Below the pieces are notes generated by a model, which made no database searches, had not been told where the DNA came from, and saw nothing but the letters and a program-made list of their open reading frames with translations. Positions 27,300 to 36,043 of a DNA stretch of 64,000 bases are shown here, one piece after another (within the stretch, counting starts at the first letter, position 1; each line of letters opens with the position of its first letter). The DNA is from Fibrobacteria bacterium (lineage in GTDB: Bacteria; Fibrobacterota; Fibrobacteria; UBA11236). The DNA lies in the NCBI GenBank assembly GCA_025360005.1, contig JANYDA010000026.1, positions 1-64,000 of the forward strand. Direction: 5' to 3'. Position numbers and translations under genes: made by a program.

Positions 27300-27605
27300 C
27301 CACATTCATACACCCTAAATCGCATTTTCCGGATTTAGCCCGTGCATGCGGCATGCGGTGCGACCGAATAAGCGGATGATTTTTCGTCGGACCGGTGTCA
27401 TGTTCGTAACAAACTCTCGCATCGGGCTGTCGGTACCCGGCACCGGCCTCGATCCGGGCAATGTCCAAGCCCTCCACGATTTGAAATATCCACCGTAGGG
27501 TCGGGTTTTTACTTCCTTGTTCAACTGGTTGGGTAACGTCTCGCTCGTTGTCCTGAGCCTATCCCGAAGGCGGTATTGCGCCACGTTATAGACCAACAAG
27601 CACCG
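27300..27605 (-). pseudogene. remnant of a second IS1634-like transposase (C-terminal 95 codons)
   Basis: The ends LVYNVAQY and TNMTP-RKKIIRLFG-TACRMHGLNPE match the C-terminus of the transposase at 24477. Between them the reading frame shifts twice: the expected middle (MEGLDIARIE) is read in another frame. The gene is therefore broken by two compensating indels and lacks the catalytic part. Similarity continues about 25 bases past the stop, as expected for an IS end. It lies in reverse orientation to the intact copy. Confidence 0.85.
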
Positions 27606-27737
27606 CTTTGAGAGGGGGGGGCGTTGTTTGTATGCTAAATTTCCCTACACCGCCAGTCAAAAGCGTTGGCCGACCCCCCAAGGCAGCGACTATATTTCAA
27701 GCATCGTGACATCGATCTCATCCGCTATGAAGGCGCC

Positions 27738-28109
27738 ATGAAATATTTCCTTTCCAAGCTGTTCATCATCCTGTTCTGCTCGATATTCATCGCCATCGGC
27801 GCGGGATTCACGCTTTCCTCGCTGGCTTCCCGTCATCACGACGGCCTTTTCGGCATCCCCTTCGGTTTGTTTTTCATCGGTATCGGAAGCGTGATCATGG
27901 TAACGCGGCTTAGGCAAATCAGCAAATTCGAGAAGATGACCTACCAATGGTATAAATCGACCTATCCCGGAAATGTCCAGGGGAACAGGGTGACCTGCTA
28001 TGAGTGCGGGAACAACCGGATCAACGTGCGAGCCTTGCTCAACAGGACCTTCCATCGGGAGCATGTTTGCACGCAATGCGGAAAGGCGCTTTACTATTCC
28101 CCGGAATGA
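27738..28109 (+). CDS. membrane protein with two helices and a zinc ribbon
   Basis: 123 residues from the ATG at 27738, preceded by GAAGG. Two hydrophobic segments (about 5-27 and 38-58) are followed by a cytoplasmic or periplasmic tail carrying CYECG...CTQCG, a four-Cys zinc-ribbon pair (about residues 89-115). No family is recognised beyond this. It is the first gene after the accessory island and converges with hemL, 46 bases away. Confidence 0.7.
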   Translation: MKYFLSKLFIILFCSIFIAIGAGFTLSSLASRHHDGLFGIPFGLFFIGIGSVIMVTRLRQISKFEKMTYQWYKSTYPGNVQGNRVTCYECGNNRINVRALLNRTFHREHVCTQCGKALYYSPE

Positions 28110-28155
28110 TCGGGTTCCTTTGCCCGCAACTTTCCATGACGCCCGGAATCCGGCT

Positions 28156-29439
28156 CTACAATCCCGCCACGGCCTGCTTCACGGCCTCCGCCGTCCGCGC
28201 CATCACTTGGTCATCATGCGCCGCCGAAAGGAAAGCGGCCTCGAACTGCGAGGGCGCCAGGTAAATGCCCCGATCCAGCATGGCATGGAAAAAGCGACCA
28301 TAAAGCTTGGTATCCGACTTCAGCGCGGAAGCGTAGTCCCGCACGGGTCCGGCGGCGAAGAACACGGTCAGCAGTGAGCCCGCGCGGTTGATGCACCAGG
28401 GCACCGACGCGCCCTTGAGAGCGCCGCGCAGATCCGCTTCCCAACTTTCCGAGCGTCTGTTCAGGGTGTCGTAGAATCCGGGCTTGCGTACTTCCGCCAG
28501 CATGGCCAGGCCCGCCGCCGTGGCCAGGGGATTCCCGGCCAGGGTTCCGGCCTGGTATACCGGCCCCACCGGGCTGAGTTGATCCATGATATCGGCCCGG
28601 CCCCCGTAGGCCGCCAAAGGGAGCCCGCCACCGAGGATCTTGCCTAAAGTCGTGAGATCGGGAGCGACGCCGTAGTAGCCTTGCGCGCCGGCCAATCCCA
28701 GGCGGAAACCGGTGATGACCTCGTCGAAGATGAGCAGGGTTTTACGGCCGTCGCAGAGCGCGCGCAGGCCGGGCAGGAATCCCGGTTCGGGGACCAGCAC
28801 GCCCATGTTGCCGGCCACCGGTTCCACGATGACGGCGGCGATCTCGTCCCCGCAAGCCTTGAAAAGGGCGCGCACGGAATCCAGGTCGTTGTATTCCGCC
28901 AGCAGGGTATCTTGCGCGCTACCCCGGGTGACGCCGGGGCTGGAGGGATTGCCGAAGGTCAAGGCGCCGGATCCGGCCTGGATCAGGAAGCTGTCCCCGT
29001 GCCCGTGGTAACAGCCGCGGAACTTAACGATTTTTTCGCGTCCGGTATAGCCGCGCGCCAGGCGCACCGCGCTCATGGTGGCTTCCGTGCCGGAGCAGAC
29101 CAGGCGTACCTTTTCCACCGAGGGCACGCAGTCCCGGATGGCTTCGGCCATTTCCGTTTCCGCTTCCGTGCAGGCGCCGAAACTGGTACCGTCGGCCGCG
29201 GCCTTGACGATTGCGGCGACGACGGAAGGATAGGCATGGCCCAGGATCATGGGGCCCCAGGAGCAGACGAAATCGATGTACTCGCGTCCGTCCGCGTCGG
29301 TGATGCGCGGTCCTTTGGCCGAGCGCATGAAGATGGGAGAGCCTCCCACGGACCGGAACGCGCGCACGGGCGAGTTCACGCCGCCGGGGATTACGCGGCA
29401 CGCGCGGGCATGGCGGCTTTCATGGGAGGGGGCGGTCAT
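28156..29439 (-). CDS. hemL: glutamate-1-semialdehyde 2,1-aminomutase
   Basis: 427 residues, the usual length. It converts glutamate-1-semialdehyde to 5-aminolevulinate with PLP in the C5 route to heme. Motifs of class III aminotransferases are all present: VIPGGVNSPVRAF at the N-terminus, CSGTEATMSAVRLAR, CYHGHGDSFL, LLIFDEVITGFR and the PLP Lys267 in TTLGKILGGG. The ATG at 29439 overlaps the hemD stop as ATGA, so translation is coupled. It is the last gene of the hemX-A-C-D-L operon. Confidence 0.97.
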   Translation of the reverse strand: MTAPSHESRHARACRVIPGGVNSPVRAFRSVGGSPIFMRSAKGPRITDADGREYIDFVCSWGPMILGHAYPSVVAAIVKAAADGTSFGACTEAETEMAEAIRDCVPSVEKVRLVCSGTEATMSAVRLARGYTGREKIVKFRGCYHGHGDSFLIQAGSGALTFGNPSSPGVTRGSAQDTLLAEYNDLDSVRALFKACGDEIAAVIVEPVAGNMGVLVPEPGFLPGLRALCDGRKTLLIFDEVITGFRLGLAGAQGYYGVAPDLTTLGKILGGGLPLAAYGGRADIMDQLSPVGPVYQAGTLAGNPLATAAGLAMLAEVRKPGFYDTLNRRSESWEADLRGALKGASVPWCINRAGSLLTVFFAAGPVRDYASALKSDTKLYGRFFHAMLDRGIYLAPSQFEAAFLSAAHDDQVMARTAEAVKQAVAGL

Positions 29440-30269
29440 GCTTTTTTCTCCGGATTCTTCTTGAGCACCTTGGTGGCGGTCCCGCCGAAGGCGGCTTTCA
29501 CCGCGTCGATCAAACTGGGGTTGTCCGCATGCACGGCTTCGCGGCATCGCTCTACGCCTTTTTCCGCCAGCACTTTGGAAGTGGACGGGCCGATGGAAAC
29601 GGCGAAGGGCCCGGAGGGCTTGCCGACGCGGGCGGCTAACTCCGGCGCGGCCTGGAAGAAATGCTCCACGGCGGAACCGGAGCAGAATACCACCGCGTCC
29701 GCGTCCCTGCCTTCTTCCATCAGGCGCTTGCCGGCGTCCAAGGCCAGTCCGGGCCGGTAGACGGGGACGTTCTCGACGCCGATATTCTTTTGCTTGAATG
29801 CGGCCGGATCCAGGCGCGTGGAAACCGAGCAGGGATGCAGCCAGCGCTGCGCGATGATGAGGCCGGTGCCCAGCAGGCCCTCGGAGGCTTTGGAGTTGGC
29901 CGCCGCCGCGGGCGTATATTCCTTGAGGAAAGCGTCCAGGGAGGCTTCCTTGGGAAAGAAGGCCACCTTCCCGCCCAAGTCCTTCACCAGGGAGGCCGAT
30001 TTTCCGCCGACCAGGTAAAATGGTTTTTCCAGCCAGGCTTCCAGTTCCGTGGCCAGCAGGCCGGATTCCAGGTGCCGCAGGCCATTGGGGCTGGACAGGA
30101 AGACGCCGGTGAAATTACCGGGCGGCAGTTTGCGCATACGCGCCAGCCCTTCTTCATCCGGGACGATATCCACCATGGGGATTTCCAGCGGCTCGAACCC
30201 GGCCTTGCGCAGCAGGTCGCTGAGTTCCGCGTTTTGGTCCGCGGGTCGCGTGTTGATGACCAGGGCCAC
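29436..30269 (-). CDS. hemD: uroporphyrinogen-III synthase
   Basis: 277 residues from the GTG at 30269, two bases after the hemC stop. The start was chosen where the family-like strand begins (VALVINTRPADQNAELSDLLRKAGFE); the open frame runs over 120 codons further upstream inside hemC. The two-domain fold shows GVFLSSPNGLRHLES in the first half and DADAVVFCSGSAVEHFF and FAVSIGPSTSKVL in the second. The enzyme cyclises hydroxymethylbilane with inversion of ring D. Sequence conservation in this family is low, so position in the heme operon supports the call strongly. Confidence 0.92.
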   Translation of the reverse strand: MALVINTRPADQNAELSDLLRKAGFEPLEIPMVDIVPDEEGLARMRKLPPGNFTGVFLSSPNGLRHLESGLLATELEAWLEKPFYLVGGKSASLVKDLGGKVAFFPKEASLDAFLKEYTPAAAANSKASEGLLGTGLIIAQRWLHPCSVSTRLDPAAFKQKNIGVENVPVYRPGLALDAGKRLMEEGRDADAVVFCSGSAVEHFFQAAPELAARVGKPSGPFAVSIGPSTSKVLAEKGVERCREAVHADNPSLIDAVKAAFGGTATKVLKKNPEKKA

Positions 30270-30271
30270 GT

Positions 30272-31267
30272 TCAGGGTTCGTCCTGCGGCATTGAGCCGC
30301 CGTGCAAAAGATGATGGGCCGGCAAATCGTGGGGCAGGGGAATCCCCCTGTCCCGGCAGCTTTCTTCCATGCGCACGGCCACTTCCTCCAGGAGCTCGTC
30401 CTCTTCGTCCGCGTCGATGGTCTGCTCGATGCGCGCGCAGGCTCCCGTGAGCGGGTTTCCCAGCACCGCCAGCATGCGCATTCCGTATTCGCCGTAAGGG
30501 TAGACATGCGCCGCCATCGGCACCTTGCATCCCCCGCCGATCCGTTTCATGAATTCGCGTTCCATGTCCACGGCATCGTGCGTCTCCGCGTGGTCCACCG
30601 CTTCCAAAAGCTTTAGCACGCGCGTGTCCGCCGCGCGGCACTCCAGCGCCAGCGCCGCCTGGCCTATGGCCGGGATCATATCCTGGAAGGAAAAGGGATG
30701 GGTGATATCCGCCTGCCGGCCCAGGCGATGCAGGCCGGCCGCCGCCAGCACCACGCCTTGCAGTTCGCCGCTGCGCACCTTGCCGATGCGCGTGTCCACG
30801 TTGCCGCGGATGCCTACGTATTCCAGGTCCGGGCGCAGGGCCTTCAATTGCAGCACCCGGCGCGGGGATCCCGTCCCCACCTTGGCGCCGGCCGGCAATT
30901 GCCTAAAGCCCCGCCCGTCCGAGATGAAAACATCGCGCGCGTCCTCCCGCTCGGGGAAGGCCGCCAGCATCAGCCCCTCGGGTTCATCTTCCGGAACATC
31001 CTTTAACGAATGCACCGCGCAGTCGATACTGCCGTCCAGCAGGGCCAGTTGCAATTCCTTTACGAACACGCCCATGCCCGGGAAGGCGTTCAGCTTGGTG
31101 GCCTGGTCCGCGTCGCCGGCGGTCTTGATGATTTCCAGGCGCACCTCCAGGCCCTTATGCGCCTTGCGCAGCGCCTCCGCCATCATTTCCGATTGCGCCA
31201 GGGCCAGGGCGCTGCCGCGCGTCCCCATCACCAAGGCCCGCTTTTCGCTTTTCTTATCCTTTTGCAT
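30272..31267 (-). CDS. hemC: hydroxymethylbilane synthase (porphobilinogen deaminase)
   Basis: 331 residues. It polymerises four porphobilinogens on a dipyrromethane cofactor. Motifs are GTRGSALALAQ, the active-site VHSLKDVP, GTGSPRR, VGIRGNVDTRIGKV and the cofactor-binding Cys247 in RIGGGCKVPMAAH. The C-terminus is about 20 residues longer than in many homologues. The start overlaps the end of hemA by 14 bases, and the stop is 2 bases before hemD. Confidence 0.97.
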   Translation of the reverse strand: MQKDKKSEKRALVMGTRGSALALAQSEMMAEALRKAHKGLEVRLEIIKTAGDADQATKLNAFPGMGVFVKELQLALLDGSIDCAVHSLKDVPEDEPEGLMLAAFPEREDARDVFISDGRGFRQLPAGAKVGTGSPRRVLQLKALRPDLEYVGIRGNVDTRIGKVRSGELQGVVLAAAGLHRLGRQADITHPFSFQDMIPAIGQAALALECRAADTRVLKLLEAVDHAETHDAVDMEREFMKRIGGGCKVPMAAHVYPYGEYGMRMLAVLGNPLTGACARIEQTIDADEEDELLEEVAVRMEESCRDRGIPLPHDLPAHHLLHGGSMPQDEP

Positions 31268-32561
31268 CTTCTCTTTCTTCTTCCGCCAAAGCGAACAACA
31301 ATCCCGCGAAGTAACTCGCGCGTTTCCCGTCCCCGCTCTCTCCCAGCAATTTCAGCCGCGTGGTGGGATGGTGGAGGAATTTATTCAACAGGCTGCGTCC
31401 CAGCGATTCCAACTGGCGGCGCGTCTCATCGGATTGCCCCGCCGCCCATTTTTCGATTTCCTTTTCCACCATCGCGTTGTACTTGTCGCGCAGGGTGCGG
31501 ATGGTGGGCACTATTTCCAGGCCCTGGAACCAACCGTCCATCTTGGCCGCCTCTTCGTCGATGATGGCCAAGGCATGGCGGGAGGATTCCTTGCGCATGG
31601 CCACGTTCTCATTGACCACGTTCTTGAGGTCGTCGATGGTGAAGAGGAACGCGTTGGAGACTTTGCCGGCCTCCGGATCGATGTCCCTGGGCGCGGCGAT
31701 GTCGATGAGGAAAATGGGCCTTCCCCCCCGGTGGCGCGCGGCTTCCTGCACCTGCGCCTTGGTGATGATTATGTCCGGGGCGCCCGTGGCCGAAACCAGT
31801 ATGTCGCATTGCGCCAGGCGCTTGTCCAGATCCGCCAGCAGGCAGAGCTCACCGCCGAAGTCGGCCGCCAGCTTTTCCGCCGTGGCCAGCGTGCGGTTGA
31901 AGAATACGAAGCGGGCCGCGCCGGCCTTGTGCAGGTACTGGGCCGCCAATTCGCCCATCTCGCCCGCGCCCACCACGCCCACCGTCTTGCCCTTGAGATC
32001 GCCCAGCACCTTCTTGGCCAATTCCACCGCCGCGTAGCTGATGCTCACCGCGCCTTCGTGGATGGAGGTCTCGCTGCGGATGCGTTTGCCCACGCGGATG
32101 CCGGACTGGAACAGGTGGTTCAGGTAGAAGTCCACGCAGCGCTGTTCCACGGCCACGCGGTAGGCCTCCTTGATCTGCCCGAAGATCTGCATCTCTCCCA
32201 GCACCATGCTGTCCAGCGAGCCAATCACCCGGAACAGGTGGCGCACGGAGTCCCCCTGGGAATGGAAATACGCATGGTTGCGGATCTCATCCTCGCTCAC
32301 GCCCTTGGCGGAACCCCACAGCTTTTCGATCATGGGCCGGCTCACCGAAGGTTGCGCGCTGATGCCGTAGATTTCCGAGCGGTTGCACGTGGAGAGCACC
32401 ACCACTTCGCGCATGCCCGGCACTTGCATCAGGGCGCGGCAGAATTCCGGCAGTTCCTCTTCCCGGAACAACAGCTTATCGCGCAAGGCCACGGAGGCGG
32501 TCAAATGGTTGGCGCCCAGTACGAATGCGTGGGCGGGAGCGGTGTCTTCGCGGTCCTGCAT
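31254..32561 (-). CDS. hemA: glutamyl-tRNA reductase
   Basis: 435 residues from the ATG at 32561, one base after the end of the upstream membrane gene. It reduces Glu-tRNA to glutamate-1-semialdehyde with NADPH, the first committed C5 step. It shows LSTCNRSEIY with catalytic Cys59, the EMQIFGQIKEAYR region, the NADPH-binding GVVGAGEMGELAAQYL and the C-terminal dimerisation helices. This enzyme plus hemL shows the organism makes 5-aminolevulinate by the C5 route, not from glycine. Confidence 0.97.
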   Translation of the reverse strand: MQDREDTAPAHAFVLGANHLTASVALRDKLLFREEELPEFCRALMQVPGMREVVVLSTCNRSEIYGISAQPSVSRPMIEKLWGSAKGVSEDEIRNHAYFHSQGDSVRHLFRVIGSLDSMVLGEMQIFGQIKEAYRVAVEQRCVDFYLNHLFQSGIRVGKRIRSETSIHEGAVSISYAAVELAKKVLGDLKGKTVGVVGAGEMGELAAQYLHKAGAARFVFFNRTLATAEKLAADFGGELCLLADLDKRLAQCDILVSATGAPDIIITKAQVQEAARHRGGRPIFLIDIAAPRDIDPEAGKVSNAFLFTIDDLKNVVNENVAMRKESSRHALAIIDEEAAKMDGWFQGLEIVPTIRTLRDKYNAMVEKEIEKWAAGQSDETRRQLESLGRSLLNKFLHHPTTRLKLLGESGDGKRASYFAGLLFALAEEEREDAKG

Positions 32562-32562
32562 A

Positions 32563-33369
32563 TTAGTTTTGGAACCCGTGGGTCCCAATCATATTGGTGA
32601 GGAGCATCAGCAGGAAACCGATCAAAATTGCGATGGCGTGCCGTCGGCCCCGCCACCCGAAAAGGCGGCGGGATATGCCCGCGCCCAGGAACACCGCCAG
32701 CACCAGATAGATGGCCAGTTCCTTGAAGTTCATGCCCGCCAATCCGTCCTTGCGCACCCATACCCAGCCAATCACGGAAGCGACCACCATGGTGGCGCTG
32801 CCCAGGAAGGACCAGTTGGCGGAAAGCTTGTCCAGCTTGTCCAGCGGCGGCAGCTTGCGGAAGGTGATATCGAAGTTCTTATGCTTGAGCTTGGCGTGCA
32901 GCACCAGGTACAACCCCGCCAATATGGAGGCCATGCTGAAGCAGGCGTAGGACGCCAGGCTGGCCACGATGTGGAAGACCAAAAAGGAGCTTTGCAGTTG
33001 CGGCGGCAAGGCGAAGTCCGGCCGCAGCAGGAACACGCCCACGACTACGCAGAGGGTGGTGGGCAAAAGCGTGAACAATCCCAAGCGGCGCGTATCCGCC
33101 AGCCATTCCGAAAGCAGGTGGATGACGGCCAGGATCCAGGCCAGGAACAATAAGCCTTCGCCGATGGTGCCCAGCGGGCAGCGCTGCAAGCTATAGCCCA
33201 GGCAGAGCAGCAAGGCGATGTGCAGGATCAGGGATATCGCCAGACCCAGCGTGGCCTTGCGGGCGAAGCGGCTCTCTTCCGGGGCGAAGAACAGGCGGCC
33301 ATAGATGGCGGTGGTGGCCAGGTAGGCCAGCGGGACCAGGAATTTCAATGCGAGCAGGACCGGTTCCAC
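32563..33369 (-). CDS. HemX/CcsA-type cytochrome c assembly membrane protein
   Basis: About 268 residues with eight hydrophobic segments. The family signature is around FHIVASLASYACFSMASILAGLYL, with conserved His in LILHIALL and FHIVAS, a shorter version of the tryptophan-rich heme-handling region of CcsA/HemX proteins. In hemAXCDBL-type operons HemX modulates HemA; here the gene is first. The GTG at 33369 places the first helix at the N-terminus; a TTG at 33423 is an alternative. Whether it handles heme or tunes HemA cannot be decided from sequence. Confidence 0.8.
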   Translation of the reverse strand: MEPVLLALKFLVPLAYLATTAIYGRLFFAPEESRFARKATLGLAISLILHIALLLCLGYSLQRCPLGTIGEGLLFLAWILAVIHLLSEWLADTRRLGLFTLLPTTLCVVVGVFLLRPDFALPPQLQSSFLVFHIVASLASYACFSMASILAGLYLVLHAKLKHKNFDITFRKLPPLDKLDKLSANWSFLGSATMVVASVIGWVWVRKDGLAGMNFKELAIYLVLAVFLGAGISRRLFGWRGRRHAIAILIGFLLMLLTNMIGTHGFQN

Positions 33370-33576
33370 CCGCCTAAACTTAAAAATTCGCCCGGCGATT
33401 TCCAGTTTTGGGGGAATTCCCAAGGAATAATAGGGCGCCCGGCCGTGTCCGCCCCAATTGGAGGCGGGGCGGCAAGGTTCCCTTGCACGATCCTCTCCGC
33501 TTGGAGTGATGTACTTCCAAAACTAATCCAAATTCTGCAAGAACAAAGGCAATGCACATCCCCGCGGCTGCACGCC

Positions 33577-33882
33577 TTACATGCCCGGGATGCCCAGTCC
33601 CTTGGTCAATCCGCCCATTTTCTCCTGCGAGGCTTCGTCCACCTTGGCGCGCGCGGCGTTGAACGCCGCCAGCAGCAGATCTTCCAGAGCTTCCACGTCG
33701 TCCGGATCCACCGCATCCTTGGCCAGTTTCACCGATTGCACTTCATACTTGCCGTTCATGGCCAGTTTAACCATGCCGCCGCCCACTTCGGCCGAGAACA
33801 GCGCGGTTTCCATTTCCTTCTGCACATTGGCCATCTTGCCCTGCATCTTCTGCAGTTCCTTCATCATCTTTTGCATGTTCAT
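33577..33882 (-). CDS. ybaB: YbaB/EbfC family nucleoid-associated protein
   Basis: 101 residues. The N-terminal helix is MMKELQKMQGKMANVQKEME, with the central strand motif VGGGMVKLAMNGKYEVQSVKL and a long C-terminal helix (DLLLAAFNAARAKVDEAS) ending GLGIPGM, all typical. Dimeric members bind DNA as tweezers. It lies 43 bases after dnaX, the usual neighbour. The recR gene that often comes next is not present; an unannotated stretch and the heme operon follow instead. Confidence 0.95.
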   Translation of the reverse strand: MNMQKMMKELQKMQGKMANVQKEMETALFSAEVGGGMVKLAMNGKYEVQSVKLAKDAVDPDDVEALEDLLLAAFNAARAKVDEASQEKMGGLTKGLGIPGM

Positions 33883-33925
33883 ATGCGTCTCCTTGAATGT
33901 TCGCGGGAATGCGCGCGCGCCGGAT

Positions 33926-36010
33926 TCACCCTACCAGGCGGCCTGCGAAAGTATCCCGGATGAAATTTATGATCGGCTCCCTACGCGCGGGATCCTCCGT
34001 CCCGAAATGCGTGGCCAGCGGTTCTCTCCCGGCAGGCGCGGATTCATCCAGGGCGAAACGGAGGGTGAAATCCCGGCCTTCCGCCACTTTGGAACCCAGG
34101 AACGCCTGGATGGATTTCCGGAACTCCGCGTCGTCGCCGATCAGGGAGAACGTGGATCGTTCCAGGAAGGTTACCCGTAACGCGGCAGTTTCCCCCGGTT
34201 CCGGTTCCAGCCGGGTCCGCAGCAGATGGGATCCCAGCAGGGGCCTCTGGGCCATGAATTCCCCTACCAGGACGTGCCAGATACCCGGCAAGGCCGCGGG
34301 CGAATCCTGAACGGGCGCGATCAGAATGTCCGCAGCCGCGGCGTTTTTGGGCGGAGCCATGGGCATGGGCGCTTCCGGATCCTCCGGATCCAGGTCGGGC
34401 TCCAAGTCCCGTTCCATATCCGCCTCCGCGTCCACCAGCCGCTCCGGCAAGTCCGGCAAAGGATACGGGGAAGGCATTCCGCCGCCAATGGGTTCGTCGG
34501 CTTCCGCGTTCGGCGCCGGCGCCAGGACAAGGGTGGCGAAGGCTTGGGACCCGAAATCGCGGCCCGTGGATTCACCGATGTCGGCGGTAGGGGAGGAAAA
34601 ATCCAGGGGAGTCGGGCTTTGGGTTTCCCGGGCCCGGTCCAAGGATTCCCCGGGGGCGGAAAGCCGGGTCGGATCGGGTTCCAGTCGGGATGGAGAGGGC
34701 GCTTCGGCCCGGGCCGTTGCCGGCGCGGGCGCCGCTGCCATGTCGGAAGCGGAGGCCGGCGCCGATTTCGCGATCGCGGCCGGCCAAGCGCTTATGCCGT
34801 CAAGCGGGCTTTTTTTTTTGACCTCGGAGAGGTCCGTTGCTGCGTTCCCGGGCGCGCGGCCGGATTCCCTGGCGACGGACCCGGGCGCGAAATCCTGGCC
34901 CAACACCTGCGACAAGGTGACCACCCGATCCAGGGCGGCCATGCGCGCGAAGCCCAGCTCCACCGCCAAGCGCGGATTGGCCGTGCTCTTCATCTGGGCC
35001 AGGATATCGGAAACCATTTTGGCGAAGCGGATGATGTCGCCGTCCCGCAATTCGGGCGCCAGCGCGGCCAATTCGGCGCAGCGGGCTTCGCCCAATCCCA
35101 GCGCGCCCGGGTTCACGCCTTGGCGCGCGAAGAGCATGTTGCGGAGGTATTCCCCGAAGGCCACCATCAGATCCGAAGTCTCGATGCCTTCGCGATGGGC
35201 TTCCTGCAAAGTCAGGAAACAGGTTTTTTGATCGTGCAGGATGAGCGCGCGCAAAAGTCCGTCGAACATGCCGTCGCGGGGCAGGCCCAAAACCTTGCGG
35301 GCCGCCTCCATGCTCAGGTCCGCGCCCGAGAACGCGTATACCTGATCGAAAAGGCTCAACGCGTCGCGCATGCTGCCGTCCGCCTTGCGGGCGACCGCCT
35401 CCAGGGCTTCGCGCTCCGGCTTGATGCTTTCCTGCGCGCAGACGTATTCCAGCCGCTCCCGGATATGCTGCTCGGAGATGCGCTTGAAATCGAACCTCTG
35501 TACGCGCGAAAGAATGGTATGCGGGAGCTTGTTGGCTTCCGTGGTGGCGAAGATGAAGACCACGTGCGGAGGCGGTTCCTCCAGGGTCTTGAGCAGCGCA
35601 TTGAACGCCGCCTTCGACAGCATATGCACCTCATCGATCACGTAGATCTTATAGCTGCCGTTCATGGGCGCGTAGTTCACTTGCTCACGGAGCTCGCGGA
35701 TATTATCCACGCCGTTGTTGGAGGCGCCGTCGATCTCCAGCACGTCCAGGGAGCTGCCGTTATTGACGGCCTTGCAATTGTCGCACTTGTCGCACGGGAT
35801 GGGGGTGGGGCCGTTCTTGCAATTGAGCGCCTTGGCCAGGATGCGGGCGGAAGTGGTCTTGCCCACCCCGCGCGTGCCCGTGAACAGATAGGCATGCGAA
35901 ATGCGCTTGCCCTCGATGGCGTTGCGGATGGTCTGGGCGATATGGTCCTGCCCCACCATGTCCTCGAAATTCTTGGGGCGCCATTTGCGCGCCATTGCCA
36001 GGTAAGCCAT
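33926..36010 (-). CDS. dnaX: DNA polymerase III subunit gamma/tau
   Basis: 694 residues. It is the ATPase of the clamp loader; tau links polymerases and helicase. Walker A GTRGVGKTTSARILAKALNC, the zinc module with CDKCDNC, SNNGVDNIRELR, Walker B VIDEVHMLSKAAFNALLKTLEEPP, and the SRVQRFDF arginine finger are intact (residues 1-230). The clamp-loader collar runs to about 385. Residues 400-580 are Pro/Ala/Asp-rich linker and the last 100 form a folded tau-like end. At codons 398-401 there is a run of ten A; slippage there gives a short gamma-like protein (separate entry). Confidence 0.97.
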   Translation of the reverse strand: MAYLAMARKWRPKNFEDMVGQDHIAQTIRNAIEGKRISHAYLFTGTRGVGKTTSARILAKALNCKNGPTPIPCDKCDNCKAVNNGSSLDVLEIDGASNNGVDNIRELREQVNYAPMNGSYKIYVIDEVHMLSKAAFNALLKTLEEPPPHVVFIFATTEANKLPHTILSRVQRFDFKRISEQHIRERLEYVCAQESIKPEREALEAVARKADGSMRDALSLFDQVYAFSGADLSMEAARKVLGLPRDGMFDGLLRALILHDQKTCFLTLQEAHREGIETSDLMVAFGEYLRNMLFARQGVNPGALGLGEARCAELAALAPELRDGDIIRFAKMVSDILAQMKSTANPRLAVELGFARMAALDRVVTLSQVLGQDFAPGSVARESGRAPGNAATDLSEVKKKSPLDGISAWPAAIAKSAPASASDMAAAPAPATARAEAPSPSRLEPDPTRLSAPGESLDRARETQSPTPLDFSSPTADIGESTGRDFGSQAFATLVLAPAPNAEADEPIGGGMPSPYPLPDLPERLVDAEADMERDLEPDLDPEDPEAPMPMAPPKNAAAADILIAPVQDSPAALPGIWHVLVGEFMAQRPLLGSHLLRTRLEPEPGETAALRVTFLERSTFSLIGDDAEFRKSIQAFLGSKVAEGRDFTLRFALDESAPAGREPLATHFGTEDPARREPIINFIRDTFAGRLVG
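34810..34819 (-). other. A10 slippery run within dnaX, predicted to make a gamma-like product
   Basis: On the coding strand, codons 398-400 (AAA AAA AAA) and the A of AGC form ten consecutive A. One extra A, or a -1 ribosome shift, gives Lys-Pro-Ala and a TGA, for a 403-residue product. Loss of one A gives Ala-Arg-Leu-Thr-Ala then TAA, 405 residues. Both stop right after the clamp-loader core, as gamma does in other bacteria. Confidence 0.65.
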
Positions 36011-36043
36011 CAGATGATTTTTTCCATCAGATAAATCCAGCCA

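Noticed and set aside
29436-30641. HemD reading frame extended to 30641
   Set aside because: The first 124 codons lie inside hemC and encode low-complexity Arg/Gly sequence; the GTG at 30269 fits the operon spacing.
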